64,000 bases of DNA, from contig NC_080577.1 of the NCBI RefSeq assembly GCF_029962835.1, positions 24,348,501 to 24,412,500 of the forward strand, given 5' to 3'. Below the pieces are notes generated by a model that worked only from the letters and a program-made list of their open reading frames with translations, searched no databases and had not been told where the DNA came from. Source of the stretch: Magnolia sinica (lineage: Eukaryota > Streptophyta > Magnoliopsida > Magnoliales > Magnoliaceae). Shown here piece after piece: positions 60,172-64,000 of the stretch (its first letter is position 1; every line of letters begins with the position of its first letter). Position numbers and translations under genes: made by a program.

Positions 60172-60960
60172 GTAACTAACTATCCAAATGCCTCCTAAAT
60201 GTAATATAATGTAAATCAACATCAGGCCATTTCCAACCAATGAGAACATATTAAAATCGCATCCCAAATGAACGTACAACTTAAACAGTTTTCAATATTA
60301 AAATATTCAGGCTGAAGAGCTATAATTGTTTTCAATGGTGTGGTCGACTTGAAGATCGGATCAGCCCAAGTTTTGAGGAAAAAGCCGGAAACTGTCAATC
60401 CAGACCATCCATCTGAAGGGCCGGCATGGAACACGGTTGAGAGATCTAAGCCGTTCATCAGGTGGGTCCAGCACTGTAGATGCTCTCGCACAAAAAAAAA
60501 AATAAAAAAAAATAAAAATTAATCTTGGTGCCCTCATGTGGTGGGCAGCTTTAGAACAAGCCAGCGGCGTAGTAAGCCTTTTCAGCCATATGTGTGCGTG
60601 GCAGAAAAGAAAGTAGATCAACGATGAGTACATGCCACGTGAAATGTGGTTTTGGCATGCCAAGTGGCTTTCGTTGATTGGTAGTCTACCTTATTACAGA
60701 TCATCCCAACTCCACTATCACCTCTTTATCTCACCACCGCACCACGTTACGTGGGCCAGGCTCGTCGTCTGACCTGCTGCTGGATGGCTCGTGGCTTGCC
60801 TGAGTGAGTAGGCCTCCTTGATTTTTGTACCACGTTATCTCAATGGTGGGGCCTACCATTTGCATGACTAGATGTCCTACGGAAGTTACACGTTGCAGAG
60901 AAAGATGGTGCTGGACGCTACGTTAATCATGCATCCGGCTTTAGGGGGGCGCGGCTTCTG
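60172..60960. other. no gene seen
   Basis: Contains an A-rich run (60491-60520) and GGTGGGTCCAGCAC / GGGCCGGCATGG words of the regional repeat type. No coding region is supported. Confidence 0.35.
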
Positions 60961-60969
60961 TGGATCCTT

Positions 60970-61335
60970 GACTGTGGGATACCTTACATCCACGCCGTCC
61001 ATCCGTTTTGACACCCCATTTTAGGATACGATGCCAAAATTGAAGCAGATTCAAATCTCTGATGGACCACACCACAGGAAAAAGTGGTGATTGAATACCC
61101 ACCATTAAAAACTTCTTGGGGGCCACCGGAATGTTTATTTGCCAGTCAACCCGTTGATAAGGTCTGAAAGACCTTGATGAAGCGACCAAACAAATATCAA
61201 CTTGATCCGAAACTTCAAGTTTTTACTGATCAATCACCACTGATCCACTTCATTTTTGGGATATGCTGTAAAATGAGCTATAAAAACGGATGGACGGCGT
61301 GGATGTAAGGAACATAAATCACGGTGGGTCCCACA
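60970..61335. mobile_element. foldback MITE family, copy G, with a perfect 28-bp inverted repeat
   Basis: The 28 bases at 60982-61009 (CCTTACATCCACGCC...CCGTTTT) are the exact complement of 61283-61310. Sub-terminal GGACCACACCACAGGAAAAA and the middle CAAATATCAACTTGATCCGA follow the family. Confidence 0.85.
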
Positions 61336-61768
61336 GACAGGGATCCACTCACCTCGGTGGGTCCGGGTATCCACCGAAGCGTGCCCGCTTTAGCTATACT
61401 ATTTTGACCACTGGCGAACATGCGTACGTAGGAATGATTGTATACAACCAGGTTCAAAGCACGTATGATTTTTTTTATTTTTGTCATACTTTTAGTGGGG
61501 GTGGGCCCATCAGCATATATAAAGTGAGATGCTCGCATCTTCTTCCCATCCTTATCTTGAAAGGGGGAAAAGCAAACAAAAGTAAGAAAGCGACTCATGA
61601 GGGTATTAGATCATGATCGCCTACCAACGCTGGTCCCGAAAGGTTGCAAGCTGCAACTTTAAGAGAGGCTAATAACCGTCCAAATTTCGCCCACTTTAGT
61701 TGCTTTTGGAGGTTGAATGTTTCTAAATTTCTCTGGGGAATAAAAGGAGATAGAATTCTTCGTACTAG

Positions 61769-62216
61769 TGACGCGGATTGCCTACTGATACTGTCAGTAG
61801 CGACGTGGCTACTGGACGGTTCTCTGTGGGCCCCACTATGACGTATGTATTTCATCCACACCGTTCGTTAATTTTTTTTTAAAATCATTATTTTAAAATA
61901 TGATCCAAAAAATGATGTAGATCCAGATCTCAGGTGGACCCATCATAGGAAAACAGTGGTGATTGAACGCTCACCATTGAAAATTTCCTAAGGTACATTG
62001 TAATGTTTGTTTGCCATCCAACCTGTTGATTAGGTCACAAAGACATGTACGAAGGGAAAATGCAAATTTCAGTTTGATCCAAAACTTTTGTAGCCTGCCC
62101 CGGGGAGTTTTTGATGGTGGGCGTTCAATCACCACTATCTTATGTGGTGTGGTCCACTTGAGATTTTGATGTCCATGATTTGAAAAAAATGGATGGACAG
62201 CATGGATAAAACTAGG
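61769..62216. mobile_element. foldback MITE family, copy H
   Basis: Terminus TGACGCGGATTGCCTACTGA, box GTGGGCCCCACTATGACGTA, paired blocks AACAGTGGTGATTGAACG and CGTTCAATCACCACTATC, right end ATGGATGGACAGCATGGAT. Confidence 0.75.
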
Positions 62217-62640
62217 TGGGCCCAGCGTAATGTTTGTGAGAAGTCTACATCGTCCATCCGTTTTGTCCGATCATGTTAGTGGATGTATCCAAAAATCTGG
62301 TAGATCTGTAACTGAAGTGAGCGACACGTCAGCAAAAAGTATGCAGGGAAATGCCTCCCGTTGAAATCTCTCTGAGGTCCACCGTGGTGTTTATATGTCA
62401 TCCATACCGTTCATAAGGTCATTCCTACTGGGATGAACTGAAAACACAAAAAATTTAGCCTGATCCAAAACTCCTGGCCTCAGGATGTTTCAAAGGTGGA
62501 CGTTCAATCCTCACTGTTTCCTGTCGTTCGACTCACTTGAGTTTTGAATCTGCCATAGTTTCATATCTTAATATGATTTAGGAAAACGGATGGACGGGTG
62601 GATTTCTCACAAATATCACGGTGGATCCCATCTAGCTTCC
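62217..62640. mobile_element. foldback MITE family, copy I
   Basis: It directly abuts copy H, sharing the AGGTGGGCCCAGCG junction. GTGAGAAGTCTACATCGTCC faces GGATGGACGGGTGGATTTCTCAC.. on the right. Confidence 0.7.
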
Positions 62641-62704
62641 TGTCGCAGGAAAGTTCGTGCGATGGGCTTTTCGCAGGCAACTCGCTTCCACCACGAGAGC
62701 GAGT

Positions 62705-63133
62705 TTAGTGCGGCCCCGGCCTCTCCCAAGGGACGCGGAGTGCGTCCTACCCCTGCCCGTCTCTTGTCACGAACGGACAGTTCTGTGCGCGGGCCCATCG
62801 TGATGTATCTGTTTATCTACACCGTTCATCACTTCTTTCAGATCATTTTCTACGTGTATCTAAAAATGAGTTAGATCCAACGCTCAAGTGAACCACACCA
62901 AAGATGACAGTTGCATTTAATGCAACTAAGCTTATTATAAGGTGCGGTCCACTTGAGCGTTGGATCTGAGTCATTTTTGTGAAAATACCTTAAAATGATG
63001 TGATAAAATGGATGTACGGTGTGGATATACGGATACATCACTGTGGACCCGCCCGCAGAACTGCCTGTTCGTGGCTAGAGACGGGCGGGGTAGGACGCAA
63101 TCCGCGTCCATCCCGAGACGGTGCGGCCCTCTC
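62705..63133. mobile_element. foldback MITE family, copy J, a palindrome of about 430 bp
   Basis: The two halves are complementary for about 200 bases around a centre near 62920. Paired blocks include GTGCGTCCTACCCCTGCCCG with its counterpart near 63090, ACGAACGGACAGTTCTG with CAGAACTGCCTGTTCGT, and CAACGCTCAAGTG with CACTTGAGCGTTG. Confidence 0.8.
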
Positions 63134-63604
63134 CGTCGGGGAGCACCTTGATGTATTTATTATATATCCATGCCGTCCATTCGTTTTTTCATTTCATTTT
63201 GGTTCATGATCACAAAACAATGAAGAGATCCGGTTTCAAGTGGACTATACTTTAGCAAACAGTGGCGATTGGTTATTAATGGGATACGGAAGTTTTCGAT
63301 CAAGATGAAATTTGTTTTTCTCCTTCATTAAGGTTTATGTGTCCTTATCAACAGTTTGGATGGAAAATAAACATTACAGAAACATTAAGGTCAGCCTTAG
63401 TAAGTTTTTAATGGTAGGGCATTCAGTCACCTTTGTTTCCTATGTTATGGTCCACCTGAGATTTAGATCATATTTATTTTTTAGATCATGCACGAAAAAA
63501 TTATGGACGGCGTGGATATAGAAGAAATACATCAAGGTGGGCCCTACGGTAAGGGCCGCACCGTCTTTGGTGTGGCAGGGGCCGCACCTAATCCGCTCTC
63601 GTCC
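63113..63604. mobile_element. foldback MITE family, copy K
   Basis: GAGACGGTGCGGCCCTCTCC at the left faces AAGGGCCGCACCGTCTTTGG at the right. The inner ends CACCTTGATGTATTT and AAATACATCAAGGTG are exact complements. It overlaps the right arm of copy J. Confidence 0.75.
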
Positions 63605-64000
63605 ACCACATATAGGTAAGTGGACGGTAATGTACGCCGCGGGAGCACCAAAGCAAGTTGTACTACTGCAATTGTAGCATGTGTACATGTGATCGAAACT
63701 GCTCGAAACGTGGGAACCACCATGATCAGAAATGGGCCAACTACTTGCTCTCCAAGAATGATCCTAACCATTCAAACAATGAACTTGGATGTAAACGGTT
63801 GTCCTTTTTTTTTTTTTTTGGGTTAGAATAATTTGTAGGGAGAGGTATTTTGCTCAATGCTTACTAAAGGTAGGCCCTACCTTCTGAACGGTCCTAATCT
63901 TATATACATGTACATGAATCACAAGAAATTTCGTGGTCCCTTGGTCCACCCTCCATTGCCTTTCTTGAAAATCAGCCCATGTTCTACCTCAAAAGATGCT
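63605..64000. other. no gene seen
   Basis: Includes a T run at 63807-63820. Nothing recognised. Confidence 0.4.

Overview
The window is nuclear DNA of a flowering plant with a large, repeat-rich genome. It has spliced genes with GT-AG introns, a plant cytosolic ribosomal protein gene, Ty1/copia and Ty3/gypsy retrotransposons, miniature LTR elements, a PIF/Harbinger element and many MITEs. The very common repeat built around GTGGGCCCCACCATGATG suggests, from memory only, a magnoliid (Magnolia/Laurales-type) genome; this is an inference.

Two genuine host genes are visible. On the minus strand, 2490-2996 holds the first two coding exons of RPL23 (uL14); its last exon is not in the window. On the plus strand, 38032-53892 holds a nine-exon gene whose predicted exons join in frame into a 493-residue protein. 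It resembles FANCF of the Fanconi anaemia core complex (FANCC-FANCE-FANCF branch). Its introns are swollen with transposable elements.

Layout: 1-3.1 kb, RPL23 with a long-TIR MITE in its intron. 3.24-3.64 kb, a foldback MITE. 3.9-9.0 kb, a decayed copia element with both LTRs. 9.76-10.04 kb, a complete antisense TRIM. 10.24-35.95 kb, a nest: a hAT-like MITE split by a 25-kb PIF/Harbinger element (TAA target duplication), which itself took in a 4.55-kb solo LTR (CTTTA duplication) and an 11.8-kb Athila/Tat-like gypsy element with 2.2-kb LTRs. The Harbinger element keeps remnants of a DDE transposase, a Myb/SANT-like protein and a third reading frame resembling the caulimovirus-VI/RNase H1 N-terminal domain. 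36.6-37.2 kb, a hAT-like element with PPR-like fragments. 38.0-53.9 kb, the FANCF-like gene, with TRIM-like clusters, a MULE MITE, a hAT MITE, a SINE and nested MITEs in its introns. 53.9-58.05 kb, tandem duplications and two elements carrying a 33-bp minisatellite. 58.05-64.0 kb, a TAA-flanked Harbinger-type element and an array of foldback MITE copies, including a palindrome of about 430 bp.

No rRNA, tRNA gene or CRISPR array was found. All mobile-element reading frames are broken by stops or frameshifts. Both host genes carry a copy of the same foldback MITE family within about 250 bp upstream of their start codons.
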